Assembly: GCA_964472785.1 (NCBI GenBank)
Contig: CAYYMH010000002.1
Span: 124,001 to 188,000, forward strand
Length of the DNA: 64,000 nucleotides
Reading direction: 5' to 3'
Origin: CAYYMH01 sp964472785
Lineage (GTDB): Bacteria > Zhuqueibacterota > Zhuqueibacteria > Thermofontimicrobiales > Thermofontimicrobiaceae
Positions 17,116 to 26,914 of the stretch are shown in pieces; the first letter of the stretch is position 1, and each line of letters opens with the position of its first letter. Both the position numbers and the translations under genes were made by a program. The notes below the pieces were generated by a model. The model was given only the letters and a program-made list of their open reading frames with translations. It did no database searches and was not told the DNA's origin.

Positions 17116-19002
17116 TTAACTCATATAGTGATCATACCACTTACCAAATATCATCAAAGCCCATAAACGGTGACTGTGATTTTCAACTCCCTGCAAATGC
17201 TCTTGCTTCAATTTTTCTACAAAATCTGTGTTGAAAAATCCCTCCCGTTTGATTTTTTCCGGCGACAAAATATCCATCATCATCGGCTTTAAATCTTCTT
17301 TAAGCCAGTTTTTAATCGGGATACTAAATCCTTCTTTTCCACGGTATAAAATATCTCTGGGAAGCAATTCTTCCATGGCTTGTTTTAAAATGAGTTTCGA
17401 TTTTCGGTTCTGTAATTTTCTGTTGCCGGAAATTGTTGCTGCAAATTCAGCAAACCGATGATCCAGAAACGGAACCCGTGCTTCCAAGGATGACGCCATA
17501 CTCATCCGATCCACTTTGACCAAAATGTTATCTACCAAATAAGTTTTCACATCCACATACATCTGCTGATTAATCGAATCGGTTGTCTGCGGCATCACTG
17601 CTTTAAAATAATCACGAATGAATTTGTAAGAATCCTTTTCATTGATTCCACTTTTGACATCATCAGTGAACAGCATTTCCCGTTCCAGTTTCTGCAAAAA
17701 AATCATCCAGCGGGTATGGTGCAAGTCACCTGGCAAACGCATTCCTTCAACGAAACGTTTGGCTCGGTTAATAACCCCCTTCTTTTTCGGAGAAGGCGGA
17801 ATCGCATCCATCATCCTGGGGAGAAATCCATTTCTGAGCCAGCCGGGTAACCGATCATAATAATTCGCCATCTGATCGGCAATATAGGTATCATAGCCGG
17901 CAAACAATTCATCACCACCATCTCCGGACAGGACAACCGTGACATATTCTCTCGCCATTTTAGAAACCAGATATGTCGGAAAAATTGAAAAATCACCAAA
18001 AGGCTCATCCAAATATTTCAGCAACTTATCTGTCAACTCAACAGCGTTCGGTTTAATGATAAATTCGTGGTGTTCTGTTTTAAATTTTTTGGCGATCATT
18101 CGGGCGTAATCAAGCTCATTATAAGTCGAGTCCTCAAATCCGATCGAAAATGTTTTTACTGGCTGATCCATTACCTGTGACATCAGTGCCACAATGGTAC
18201 TTGAATCAATGCCACCGCTCAGAAACGCGCCCAGCGGTACGTCACTCATTAGCCGAATTTTAACGGCATCCTGCAACAAGTCTCTTAAATTTGTTTTCGC
18301 TGCTTCCAAATCCAATGAATCCGGTTGAACGGTCAAATCCCAATAGTTACGAATCCAGATTTCATTATTCCTCAATGTTAATGTATGACCCGGCGGCAGC
18401 TTTTTGATATTTTGGAAAATACTGAGCGGCGCCGGGATATATTCGAATGTTAAAAAATTATCCAATGCCTGCAGATCTATTCTTTTCGGAATATCTTCGA
18501 CCTGCAAAATTGACTTTAACTCTGATCCGAAAACAAGTCTCGTTTTATCAAAAAAGTAATAAAGTGGTTTTATTCCAATCCGGTCTCTCGCTAAAAAACA
18601 CTCATTCTTTCGACCGTCCCAAATTGCGAAAGCAAACATCCCGTTTAATTTCGTGACACATTCTTCGCCGTACTCTTCGTAGGCATGAACAATACTTTCT
18701 GTATCTGTATTTGTTCTAAATTTATGTCCTTTTTTCTCCAAATCCTCGCGAATTTCTCGATGGTTGTAGATTTCTCCATTAAAAACGATCCAGATGTTTT
18801 GTTCTTCATTGGAGATGGGTTGTCTTCCGGTAACCAAATCAATGATACTGAGCCTGCGCATTCCCAAACCGACATGCCCGTTTGTATAAATGCCCTCATC
18901 ATCAGGACCGCGATGAACGATCTGATCGCACATCCTTTTGACCACGGCTTTCTCAATCGTTCTGTTTGAAACACTATTTATGACACCACAAATTCCGCAC
19001 AT
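17116..19002 (-). CDS. asnB: Asparagine synthase (glutamine-hydrolysing)
   Basis: 628 residues, complete. MCGICG supplies the glutaminase nucleophile Cys2; HRGPDDEG (30-37) and NGEIYN (75-80) bind glutamine. The synthetase domain has the ATP motif SGGIDSS at 262-268 and DGGDELFAGYD. It makes asparagine from aspartate, glutamine and ATP; copies in glycan loci may instead amidate a sugar acid. The ribosome binding site lies in the last codons of the upstream GT4, whose stop directly adjoins this start, so the two are probably coupled. Confidence 0.93.
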   Translation of the reverse strand: MCGICGVINSVSNRTIEKAVVKRMCDQIVHRGPDDEGIYTNGHVGLGMRRLSIIDLVTGRQPISNEEQNIWIVFNGEIYNHREIREDLEKKGHKFRTNTDTESIVHAYEEYGEECVTKLNGMFAFAIWDGRKNECFLARDRIGIKPLYYFFDKTRLVFGSELKSILQVEDIPKRIDLQALDNFLTFEYIPAPLSIFQNIKKLPPGHTLTLRNNEIWIRNYWDLTVQPDSLDLEAAKTNLRDLLQDAVKIRLMSDVPLGAFLSGGIDSSTIVALMSQVMDQPVKTFSIGFEDSTYNELDYARMIAKKFKTEHHEFIIKPNAVELTDKLLKYLDEPFGDFSIFPTYLVSKMAREYVTVVLSGDGGDELFAGYDTYIADQMANYYDRLPGWLRNGFLPRMMDAIPPSPKKKGVINRAKRFVEGMRLPGDLHHTRWMIFLQKLEREMLFTDDVKSGINEKDSYKFIRDYFKAVMPQTTDSINQQMYVDVKTYLVDNILVKVDRMSMASSLEARVPFLDHRFAEFAATISGNRKLQNRKSKLILKQAMEELLPRDILYRGKEGFSIPIKNWLKEDLKPMMMDILSPEKIKREGFFNTDFVEKLKQEHLQGVENHSHRLWALMIFGKWYDHYMS

Positions 19003-20199
19003 CTATTCAGACTCCCTTTCGTCATTCAATTGCTGCTCCAAATAATGATACACAGCCGCCGTTTTTTGCCGATAGACTTGATAACTGTATTTTTCTTCGG
19101 CTAACTGTTTCGCTTTTTTTGAAAGCTGTTGCTGCAATCTAGCATTTTCAATAACTTTTATTAATCCATTGGAAAAGGATTCGGCATTACAATCTGTCAA
19201 CACGGCAACCTCATCGTTCAACACCTGCGTGTGGGTCATGTGATTAGTGGCAACAATTGGTTTTCCCGAACGCAGATATGAGTAAATTTTTAATGGTGTA
19301 TTGTTGCCTTCAATTCGTGGAGTAACCAAAATGTCAGCTAACTCCACAAATTTGGGAACCATCTCCGGCAAGACCTGTCCCGTAAAAACAAAAGCATCAC
19401 TTAAATTCTGATCCTTCACTTTTTCTTGATAAGTCTTTACCTGCTCCGGATTTCCACCTACTAATAAAAATGATACATTTTTAAACTTTTCCAACACATG
19501 TTGGCTCGAATCAATCAATAAATCCAAGCCCTGATAAGGTTCGAACGTGCCTGCATAGAGAACGATTGTCTTTGAATTCAAACTATATTTCTGATGAAGG
19601 CTTTCTTTATTCACATCAGGCTCACCAAACACCATGCTATTATCAGCGACATTTTCAATCAGTTGGCTCTTTTTATCAGGCCAGTTTTTCATCACATAAT
19701 TTTGAAGCTCGGGACAAATGGTAATCACAGCAGCAGAGTTTTCAATGGTACTATTTTCCAAAAATTCAAATATCTTTATCAACGATTTCAGCTTGGTGAA
19801 TTTAAAATTTGTTAGCTGTTGGGGAAGCGATGAATGCATATCATACAGATGTAGCGTTCCAAATAATTTTGCCAGCCAAATCCCAAAGAAACCAGCTTCT
19901 TCGTGGGTATGAATCACATTATATTTATTTGTCAATAGCAGCCTAAGCGATTTCATAAAAACAAAGACATCGACGATAATTTTTCTTTTTGATGGACCAA
20001 CACTGATTTTTTTAATAAACGGAATTTTTGGGATGCGATAATAATTTACGTTTTGAAACTGAATCGTTTCTCCCAGATGGTATGTCACCAAATCGATTTG
20101 ATGGCCCAGGCTAGATAATGTATTTATCCGATGCAGCACACTTAGCGGCGTGCCTCTCGGGGTAAAAAATGGTTGCGGTGCAATCATTAATATTTTCAT
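19003..20199 (-). CDS. Glycosyltransferase family 4
   Basis: 398-residue GT-B enzyme. It starts MKILMIAPQPFFTPRGTPLS, the glycine-rich acceptor loop of the GT4 group, has VIHTHEEAGFFG, and in the C-terminal half VLYAGTFEPYQGLDLLI and TPLKIYSYLRSGKPIVATN, the donor site. Function: transfer of a sugar from a nucleotide donor during glycan assembly; the sugar is unknown. A clear ribosome binding site (GAAGGAA) precedes the ATG. Confidence 0.87.
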   Translation of the reverse strand: MKILMIAPQPFFTPRGTPLSVLHRINTLSSLGHQIDLVTYHLGETIQFQNVNYYRIPKIPFIKKISVGPSKRKIIVDVFVFMKSLRLLLTNKYNVIHTHEEAGFFGIWLAKLFGTLHLYDMHSSLPQQLTNFKFTKLKSLIKIFEFLENSTIENSAAVITICPELQNYVMKNWPDKKSQLIENVADNSMVFGEPDVNKESLHQKYSLNSKTIVLYAGTFEPYQGLDLLIDSSQHVLEKFKNVSFLLVGGNPEQVKTYQEKVKDQNLSDAFVFTGQVLPEMVPKFVELADILVTPRIEGNNTPLKIYSYLRSGKPIVATNHMTHTQVLNDEVAVLTDCNAESFSNGLIKVIENARLQQQLSKKAKQLAEEKYSYQVYRQKTAAVYHYLEQQLNDERESE

Positions 20200-20271
20200 C
20201 GTTGCTATTCCTTCTTGTTGCAGTGCTAATAAAATTGTTAATTAGAAAGAAAAGTCTTGAGTTGTGACCAA

Positions 20272-21729
20272 TCAGCTAGCGCCATACCCAAACAGAACCA
20301 CAAAAAATGTTTTAAACAAAATCTTAAAATCTAACCATAGAGACCACTTGTCAATATATTCGAGATCCATTTCCATCCATCGATCGAAATTAATATTGTT
20401 TCTACCGCTGACTTGCCAGATGCATGTTAAACCAGGTTTTAAACTTAATCGGCGTCGCTGCCACAACTCGTACATCTCTACTTCAACAGGTATTGGGGGT
20501 CTCGGGCCGACAATACTCATGTCGCCCTTTAAAACGTTGAATAATTGGGGTAATTCATCAATGCTGAATTTTCTAATAATCCGTCCTATCTTCGTAATTC
20601 TAGGATCACTTTTAATTTTAAAAACTGGACCGTCCATTTCATTCATTTTTTCGATATGCTTCTTCTTCATTTCGGCGCCAACAATCATTGATCGAAATTT
20701 ATATAAGGTAAATTTTCTGCCATTTACTCCCGACCTTGTTTGACTAAAGAATATTGGTCCTCTCGACTCCAGTTTTATGGCAATCATCGTCAAAATGAGC
20801 ACCGGCGATAATATTACAAGAAATGTAAGCGCTAAAATAATATCAAAAGCCCGTTTAACAAAAAGCTGCCATTCATTGGCGTGAAATGTTTCAAACTCAA
20901 GCAAAGGAAATCCATTAAAATTTGTCTGTCTGATTTCAGCGATTCTGAGGTCATATAAATCCATTGAAATTGATGTCGCAATCCCCTCCCGTTCGCAGGC
21001 TAAAATAACATCATCCAATCTGTGAAGCCAAAGACGAGGAACAACGAAAATTACCCGATCAATCACCTTTCGGTGAAGAATAAATGGAATATCCTGAAGC
21101 CTGCCCAACACTCTGTAGCCTTCTATTTCCTTCCCGTACATTCCATGTTCATCATCGATCAACCCGACAATATTTAATCCCCACGTCGCATGCTCTTTGA
21201 CTGTTCTGATAAATTTTTGAGCTCTTTTTCCCGTACCAACAACCAGCATGTTGATTTGGTTAAAACCTCTCGCATGCATCTGATTCATGATAGCCATTAT
21301 GACACGTTTTTCGACAATCAAAATAGTGGCTGTGGTTATAGTAAAAATACCAATGTATAAACGACTTGTTAATTGCATTTGCATAAGAAAGACAACATTG
21401 CCTAAAACAATTATTGAAAGTATCGCTGCCTTGATGACAATTGAAATTTCTTTTCGAAATGTTCTGGTTCGAAAATCTTGGTAAGCACCGAAAAGGCTCA
21501 GCAGAAACAACCACACAGGCACAAAAGAAATGGTTAAACCCAGATTCTTTTCTGAAAAATAAATCAACCCTTTAAAAGTCGGAGCTATTGCGTAAGCCAT
21601 CTCACGGTAATTATAAACTGAACGAAAATAATCATCAATAAAATAAGACAAGATAAATGACAAAATAATAAAAAATGCATCAAGTGTCTTTAATATATTT
21701 GCAATTAATGCTTCTTTTTCCTTTACCAT
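20272..21729 (-). CDS. Undecaprenyl-phosphate sugar phosphotransferase (initiating enzyme, WbaP/WcaJ type)
   Basis: 485 residues. Several N-terminal membrane helices (to about 130) precede a CoA-binding-like Rossmann region (VVGTGKRAQKFIRTV). The C-terminal bac_transf domain begins KRAFDIILALTFLVILSPV and contains GPIFFSQTRSGVNGRKF, YKFRSM, DELPQLFNVLKGDMSIVGPRP and LKPGLTCIWQVSGR. It transfers a hexose 1-phosphate to undecaprenyl phosphate, the first membrane step of the glycan. Its place just after the export genes fits this role. Confidence 0.92.
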   Translation of the reverse strand: MVKEKEALIANILKTLDAFFIILSFILSYFIDDYFRSVYNYREMAYAIAPTFKGLIYFSEKNLGLTISFVPVWLFLLSLFGAYQDFRTRTFRKEISIVIKAAILSIIVLGNVVFLMQMQLTSRLYIGIFTITTATILIVEKRVIMAIMNQMHARGFNQINMLVVGTGKRAQKFIRTVKEHATWGLNIVGLIDDEHGMYGKEIEGYRVLGRLQDIPFILHRKVIDRVIFVVPRLWLHRLDDVILACEREGIATSISMDLYDLRIAEIRQTNFNGFPLLEFETFHANEWQLFVKRAFDIILALTFLVILSPVLILTMIAIKLESRGPIFFSQTRSGVNGRKFTLYKFRSMIVGAEMKKKHIEKMNEMDGPVFKIKSDPRITKIGRIIRKFSIDELPQLFNVLKGDMSIVGPRPPIPVEVEMYELWQRRRLSLKPGLTCIWQVSGRNNINFDRWMEMDLEYIDKWSLWLDFKILFKTFFVVLFGYGAS

Positions 21730-21804
21730 ATATGTCCCCGGATGCGATTCAAATTAAATCAGTGGAGCAAATCCCTCTAATTATATCATATAAAAAACAA
21801 CCAA

Positions 21805-22758
21805 CTAACCACCATTCTCGCTTTTAAACCATTCAACGAACTTTTTTATACCCTCATCAATCTTTACATGTGGATCGTAATCCAATTCCCTTTTAGCTTT
21901 CGAGATGTCCGCATAAGTTATTTTAACATCGCCAGGTTGAGATGGTAGCCACTCAATATTTGCCCTTTTTCCCAAACTTTCCTCAATTAAACCAATCATA
22001 TCTCTCAATTCTATCACCTGCGATTCACCCAAGTTGTAAATATTATAGCCGTTACACCTTTCAATCGAAGCTACAACACCCTGGATAATATCCGTTATAT
22101 ACGTAAAATCACGTTTTACCTTACCATCCCCATAAACAGGGATTTTCTCACCACAGGCTATCAATTTCGTGAATTTATGTATCGCCATGTCGGGTCGTTG
22201 TCTTGGTCCATATACAGTGAAAAACCGTAAACAGCTCACAGATATATCATACAATGCCGAATAAGTGTACGAAATTAGCTCGCAAGCCTTCTTTGTCGCA
22301 GCGTAAGGGGAAATTGGATTATCAACTGGATCCGATTCAGAAAAAGGTACTTTTTTATTATTCCCATAAACCGATGACGAGGATGCTAAAATAAACTTCT
22401 TGATCCGATATTCTTTCGCAAGTTCGAGTAAATTCAGTGTGCCTCGCACATTCACTTCTTGATACAACTTTGGCATGATGACTGAAGGTCTGACGCCTGC
22501 ACGAGCTGCTAAATGAACAATTATGTCAAAATCATTTTGTTCAAATATTTCCTTCATCAACTTTTCATCAAGAATATCACATCGAAGCAACTTAAATTTG
22601 TCATCTTTCAAGCATTCTTGAATATTCTTTTCTTTTATTTTCGGATCATAATAATCATTAAAATTATCCAAGCAAACAATAAAATTTTCATCTCTCAACA
22701 GACGCTCAACCAGATGCGACCCAATGAAGCCGGCTCCGCCAGTAATTAAATATCGCAT
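21805..22758 (-). CDS. UDP-glucuronate/UDP-glucose 4-epimerase-like SDR
   Basis: 317 residues. GGAGFIGSHL at 7-16 binds NAD; SSSSVYG, the catalytic YAATKKACE and RFFTVYGPRQRPDMA match the UDP-glucuronate 4-epimerase branch. It interconverts 4-epimers of a UDP-sugar in the cytoplasm for use by the glycosyltransferases. An AGAGGATGAA ribosome binding site precedes the ATG, 11 bases after the Wzc-like gene. Confidence 0.88.
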   Translation of the reverse strand: MRYLITGGAGFIGSHLVERLLRDENFIVCLDNFNDYYDPKIKEKNIQECLKDDKFKLLRCDILDEKLMKEIFEQNDFDIIVHLAARAGVRPSVIMPKLYQEVNVRGTLNLLELAKEYRIKKFILASSSSVYGNNKKVPFSESDPVDNPISPYAATKKACELISYTYSALYDISVSCLRFFTVYGPRQRPDMAIHKFTKLIACGEKIPVYGDGKVKRDFTYITDIIQGVVASIERCNGYNIYNLGESQVIELRDMIGLIEESLGKRANIEWLPSQPGDVKITYADISKAKRELDYDPHVKIDEGIKKFVEWFKSENGG

Positions 22759-22769
22759 TTCATCCTCTA

Positions 22770-25109
22770 CTAATAATGATAGTAACTATATCCGTCATGT
22801 CCGAAATCTGCAGAAGTTCCGTTCAGTATTGCGCCTAAAATCCGTACTGGCACATTTTTAAATAACTCGAGTTTAGTTTTGGCAACATCTCTATTGGTAA
22901 CCCCCGATCGAACAACTAATACCAGGGCTTCAACCTGGGTACCAATTACAACGGCATCCGTTGCTGCGTTGAGTGGTGGGCTATCAAAAATGATAATATC
23001 AAATTTCCTCCTTGCTTCATCAAGAAATCGTTGCATTTGGTGCGATCCTAATAATTCCGATGGATTAGGTAACAATGACCCGCAACTCACTAAAGAAAGA
23101 TTGGGGATCAATGTTTCATTAATGATGTGCTGGAATCCAATCATTCCGGTCAAATAATTTGTCAATCCCGGTTCTTTTGAAACGCCAAAAGTGTTGTGTA
23201 ATACGCCTCTACGAAGATCGGCGTCGATTAACAATGTATTGCTTTTATGTTGAGCCATAGATATTGCAATATTTGCCGAAGTGAACGATTTGCCATCACC
23301 CGGCGCTGCGCTGGTAATCACTAAACTCTGTATTCTGCCCGTTGTTTTCGAATACACCAAATTCGTTCTTAATGATCGATAAGCCTCTCCGATTGGTGTC
23401 GGCGAATAATCATAAGTAACCAGTTGCTGGTCAATTTGTTTGATTTTTTCGGTATCCTGATAATCACTCAAATCTTTGAAATCAATATTGGGAATGGTTC
23501 CCAAAACCTGTAATTTTAGATATCTTTTTACATCATCCACACTTTTAATTGCTTTGTCTAAAAATTCAAGTAAAAAAGCGACACCAATGCCCAAAACAAA
23601 TCCAAAAACGCCGCCCATCATCGCTTTCTTTTTTTTATCCCGATTAGTAGGCTCGTCAGGTATTAAAGCCGGATCTAATATGTCAATTCGTTCAGTTTCA
23701 ACAGCATCTGATATTTGAGCAAGCTGCATCTTCGTAAGAAGTTCCGAACGAATCTGTTCTTTGGCCTTTAACTGTCTTTCTAATTCTGTCAATTTATATT
23801 GCTCATCAGGCAACCTGCTCAATCTGTATTCTAATGCACTTTTTTCCCTTTGCAACTGAGCGATATTTGTATCTAAATCGGTTAAATGCGCCTTTGCTTC
23901 AATTTTAATCTGATTTTGTACTTCCTCAATCTGACCTTGAAATTCTATTGCTTCATCATGCGATTCGGAAAATTGAGTCACAATTCTGTTGTAACTAATT
24001 TGTAAATCTTTCAATTGCTTTTCCAAAATGCCCATCTTTGGATTCATGTTAAATGTTTCTAGCTCTGTAATCTGTTCATAAACATATTTGAGATTTTCTT
24101 TTCCATTCGGATCATACTGATAATTATCCAGTCTCAACAATAGCTCGTTTAAATCTTTCCGCTGCTTTGTTCTTGCCTCCAAATCTCTTTCGGTCTGATT
24201 TAATTCTTGAACTGTTGTTTTTGTGTCCTCACCCAAACTTACTTTGTGACCTTCTCGGAAATTTTTAAGTGCTTGATCGGTTTGCGCCAGCTCCTGATCA
24301 GCAACCATTAGCTGTTCCGAAATTGTTGACTTTCGTTTCTCAATCATCGTTTTTTTCAGCAATTTACTTTCATTGACAAACAACTCTGCCAAACGATTCA
24401 CTTTTTTGGCAACTAAAACAGGATTCTTGTCCGTCATTGTCAAAAGGAGTATTCCTCCACCTCCTGTTATTCTGACGTTCGTACTGTTTTGAAATGATTC
24501 GACCGCGCTTCTAAACTTTCGAACCTGGAAAGGAACTTCAGGGGGCAAACTAGTGATCTCTGCTCCAAGCTGAAAAGAAAAACCATAATCTGTCTCTTTT
24601 AAAGTAGATTGAGCTTCAATAATAGATCCGCTGTCAACCATGTCTTCGTTCTCCTCAACGATACGATGGATCGTATAAGTTCCGTCTTGTTTCCAGCGAA
24701 AAACATATTGACCATGCTGCGGAGATTGAGTGGTGACAAATCCCTCAAATAGTTGCTGACGAACAATCTGTGACTCATCTGCCATTTCCAGGGTTAACCC
24801 CAGCTGAGCAACAACCCGTTCTGCAAATGATCGACTGGTTAATTCAATGATACGGCTGTCATCGATCACGTTCTCCGTACCGCTTGCAAAGTTTCTGAAA
24901 CGGATACGGCAAGATGTTTCGTATATCGGCGGTTGCTTCTTAATGTAATATGCCCAGGGTACTGCGACAATTAGAAAAATTACCAATATAATCCATTTTC
25001 TTTTATAAAGCATAAGAAAATAACGAGATAAATCTAAATTAAATTCTTCGCCTCCGCCAACTTCATTCTCATAGTATATTTCATTGTCATCAATTTCTCG
25101 ATTGTTCAT
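22770..25109 (-). CDS. Wzc-like polysaccharide co-polymerase/tyrosine autokinase
   Basis: 779 residues from the ATG at 25109, which follows GGGGTG by nine bases; a GTG four codons upstream is less likely. The order is: membrane helix (about 39-57), periplasmic Wzz domain with long coiled coil (about 255-470), second helix (about 497-515), and a BY-kinase domain. The kinase has Walker A AAPGDGKS, Walker A' LLIDADLRRG and Walker B IIIFDSPP. The C-terminus ends YSYYHY, a tyrosine cluster expected to be autophosphorylated. It controls chain length and export with the Wza-like protein encoded just upstream. Confidence 0.93.
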   Translation of the reverse strand: MNNREIDDNEIYYENEVGGGEEFNLDLSRYFLMLYKRKWIILVIFLIVAVPWAYYIKKQPPIYETSCRIRFRNFASGTENVIDDSRIIELTSRSFAERVVAQLGLTLEMADESQIVRQQLFEGFVTTQSPQHGQYVFRWKQDGTYTIHRIVEENEDMVDSGSIIEAQSTLKETDYGFSFQLGAEITSLPPEVPFQVRKFRSAVESFQNSTNVRITGGGGILLLTMTDKNPVLVAKKVNRLAELFVNESKLLKKTMIEKRKSTISEQLMVADQELAQTDQALKNFREGHKVSLGEDTKTTVQELNQTERDLEARTKQRKDLNELLLRLDNYQYDPNGKENLKYVYEQITELETFNMNPKMGILEKQLKDLQISYNRIVTQFSESHDEAIEFQGQIEEVQNQIKIEAKAHLTDLDTNIAQLQREKSALEYRLSRLPDEQYKLTELERQLKAKEQIRSELLTKMQLAQISDAVETERIDILDPALIPDEPTNRDKKKKAMMGGVFGFVLGIGVAFLLEFLDKAIKSVDDVKRYLKLQVLGTIPNIDFKDLSDYQDTEKIKQIDQQLVTYDYSPTPIGEAYRSLRTNLVYSKTTGRIQSLVITSAAPGDGKSFTSANIAISMAQHKSNTLLIDADLRRGVLHNTFGVSKEPGLTNYLTGMIGFQHIINETLIPNLSLVSCGSLLPNPSELLGSHQMQRFLDEARRKFDIIIFDSPPLNAATDAVVIGTQVEALVLVVRSGVTNRDVAKTKLELFKNVPVRILGAILNGTSADFGHDGYSYYHY

Positions 25110-25128
25110 TGAGTAATTCACCCCATTT

Positions 25129-25830
25129 TTATTTATTATAACTTTCCCATCTCAAAATTAAAACATACAACGACAAAATAGACATGCCAAATCGCAAATA
25201 GTCAAACAATTGATTAAGACCAAAGTTTCTCCTCACCGTTGCAACAATTTGATCTCCTGATTTCACGCCGATATCCTCGAGTGAGTAGCCCTTTTCAAAA
25301 CTGGCCAACAAATCTTCAATTACCACTTCATCATTGCGAACAACGCTTATCGATGTTAAATCAATATTTTCCCGCGGTCCTCCTGCCATTTCTATCAATT
25401 GCCATAGCGAACTTTCTGGGCTAATTCGGTATGCACCCGGTCTGTAAAAAGGTCCCATAACTGCGACTCGCATTAATGGCGTAATGGCAATATAGGGTTT
25501 TTCTGCAAATGGTTTATATTTCTCAGCCAATTCTTCTGCTAAAGTATATCTGTTATGTCCGACAACTTTTACTGGTCCTATTAGAGGCAAAACAATATAA
25601 CCCCGACTATCAATAGTATATTCTCCCGAGATATTTAATGCACCCCGCTCCGAGCTTTTATAAATATCAACATAGTAAATTTGGACTGCATCTCCGGGAT
25701 AGAATTCGTTGCTTTTTTCTCCAAACCCAGCCAATGCTGCTTTGCTCAAAATGAGAGTAATTATAATAAACATCAGCAAATATAAGGTGGCTTGGTTTAT
25801 AAATTTCATGTTTGTTTTAAATTTTAACAT
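25129..25830 (-). CDS. Wza-like polysaccharide export protein (Poly_export + SLBB)
   Basis: 233 residues. A hydrophobic N-terminal segment (about 12-34, ending KAALA) looks like a signal peptide; no lipobox cysteine is seen. The Poly_export domain follows (FYPGDAVQIYYVD; YTIDSRGYIVLPLIGPVKV), then one SLBB-type domain (VMGPFYRPGAYRI) and a C-terminal hydrophobic segment (MSILSLYVLILRW). It is much shorter than E. coli Wza, like many small exporters of the KpsD/GumB type. GGTGAGG gives a good ribosome binding site for 25830. Confidence 0.88.
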   Translation of the reverse strand: MLKFKTNMKFINQATLYLLMFIIITLILSKAALAGFGEKSNEFYPGDAVQIYYVDIYKSSERGALNISGEYTIDSRGYIVLPLIGPVKVVGHNRYTLAEELAEKYKPFAEKPYIAITPLMRVAVMGPFYRPGAYRISPESSLWQLIEMAGGPRENIDLTSISVVRNDEVVIEDLLASFEKGYSLEDIGVKSGDQIVATVRRNFGLNQLFDYLRFGMSILSLYVLILRWESYNK

Positions 25831-25898
25831 GTTGCCTCACCTTTTTTGTTAACGATGCGATACAATTTTTCTTGTTCTGTTCCGCTTTATTATGAAAA

Positions 25899-26621
25899 TT
25901 ATCTTGATCTGAAATAACGATACCTCTTTTCTTTGGTTTCTAAACTATAATTTTTCATTATCTTGTACAACTTGATAATGCTGACATTCTCAAATCCAAA
26001 ACGTTGGGTGTTGAGCTTTTTCTTGATTTTAAATGGGCCATCGTTCGGATTATCGACCACAATCGCTTTGATTTTTTCGGGCAAAGGTAAAACAGCCTCA
26101 TCCACTTCAGGCTTTTTAAATGCAAAGCGGGATTTTTGTCTGCGCTCACCGGTTTTTTGAATTTTTGTAGTGTGGGGTCTCTGAATAGGAGCAGTGAAAT
26201 CATCCGCCTTTGTATCAACTTCTTTTTTTGCCGGCGGCGTACTCTGCGTGATGTCGATTCCCATCGAGATATCAAAATCGTTTACTGATTCTTCGATCGT
26301 TTCATAATATTCTAAAATCCGATTAAATTCAAGCATTTCAAAAACTTCATAAACATCCGGTGTCATTTGTACAATTTTCAAATCTCCGCCGCGTTCCCGA
26401 ATAGTCCTTATTTCTCCGACAAATACGCCCCATCCCGCACTGCTGACATAGTTAACGTTACTCATATCAACAATGAGTTTTTGTTCTCCTTTATTGAGAA
26501 TTTCTTTTAATTTATTCGAAACCTCACTTGAAGTCGTCGTATCAAGAAATCCTTTAATTTTCAATAGTGCAATATCAAGTTGTGCACCGATATAATGTAA
26601 ACCTAAATCGATACCTTGCAT
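25899..26621 (-). CDS. STAS-domain protein with C-terminal putative HTH
   Basis: 240 residues. Residues about 1-115 form a STAS domain like anti-sigma-factor antagonists: DTTTSSEVSNKL, LIVDMSNVNYVSSAGWGVFV (the SSAGWG serine loop) and GGDLKIVQM. A charged, proline-containing linker (about 120-180) leads to about 55 residues (GPFKIKKKLNTQRFGFENVS, then LYKIMKNY) that read like the helix-turn-helix found in transposase and recombinase N-termini. It stands first in the glycan operon, 68 bases before the exporter, so a regulatory role is likely. The HTH assignment is by pattern only. Confidence 0.68.
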   Translation of the reverse strand: MQGIDLGLHYIGAQLDIALLKIKGFLDTTTSSEVSNKLKEILNKGEQKLIVDMSNVNYVSSAGWGVFVGEIRTIRERGGDLKIVQMTPDVYEVFEMLEFNRILEYYETIEESVNDFDISMGIDITQSTPPAKKEVDTKADDFTAPIQRPHTTKIQKTGERRQKSRFAFKKPEVDEAVLPLPEKIKAIVVDNPNDGPFKIKKKLNTQRFGFENVSIIKLYKIMKNYSLETKEKRYRYFRSR

Positions 26622-26914
26622 AATTTAATGTCACCACTTTTTGATCTATTCTTTTTCGTTGCGGTCTTTTGGTAGATATATAGTGTCCAACACAATAGCA
26701 AATTCAATGCCATCAACAATATATAAACCTCATACGCGTAACTCACAAATACTCATTCAATTACAGCAAAACAAATACTGGGTAATTGTGAGATTCTTGT
26801 TTTAACACGAAACAATGTAACATGGCGTGACAAGGCAAATTAAAGATTTTTAAAGAAGTTATTTCAATTTTTTTGGGGATGTCTGATCGGGAGAAAATCA
26901 GCAATATTATCGTA

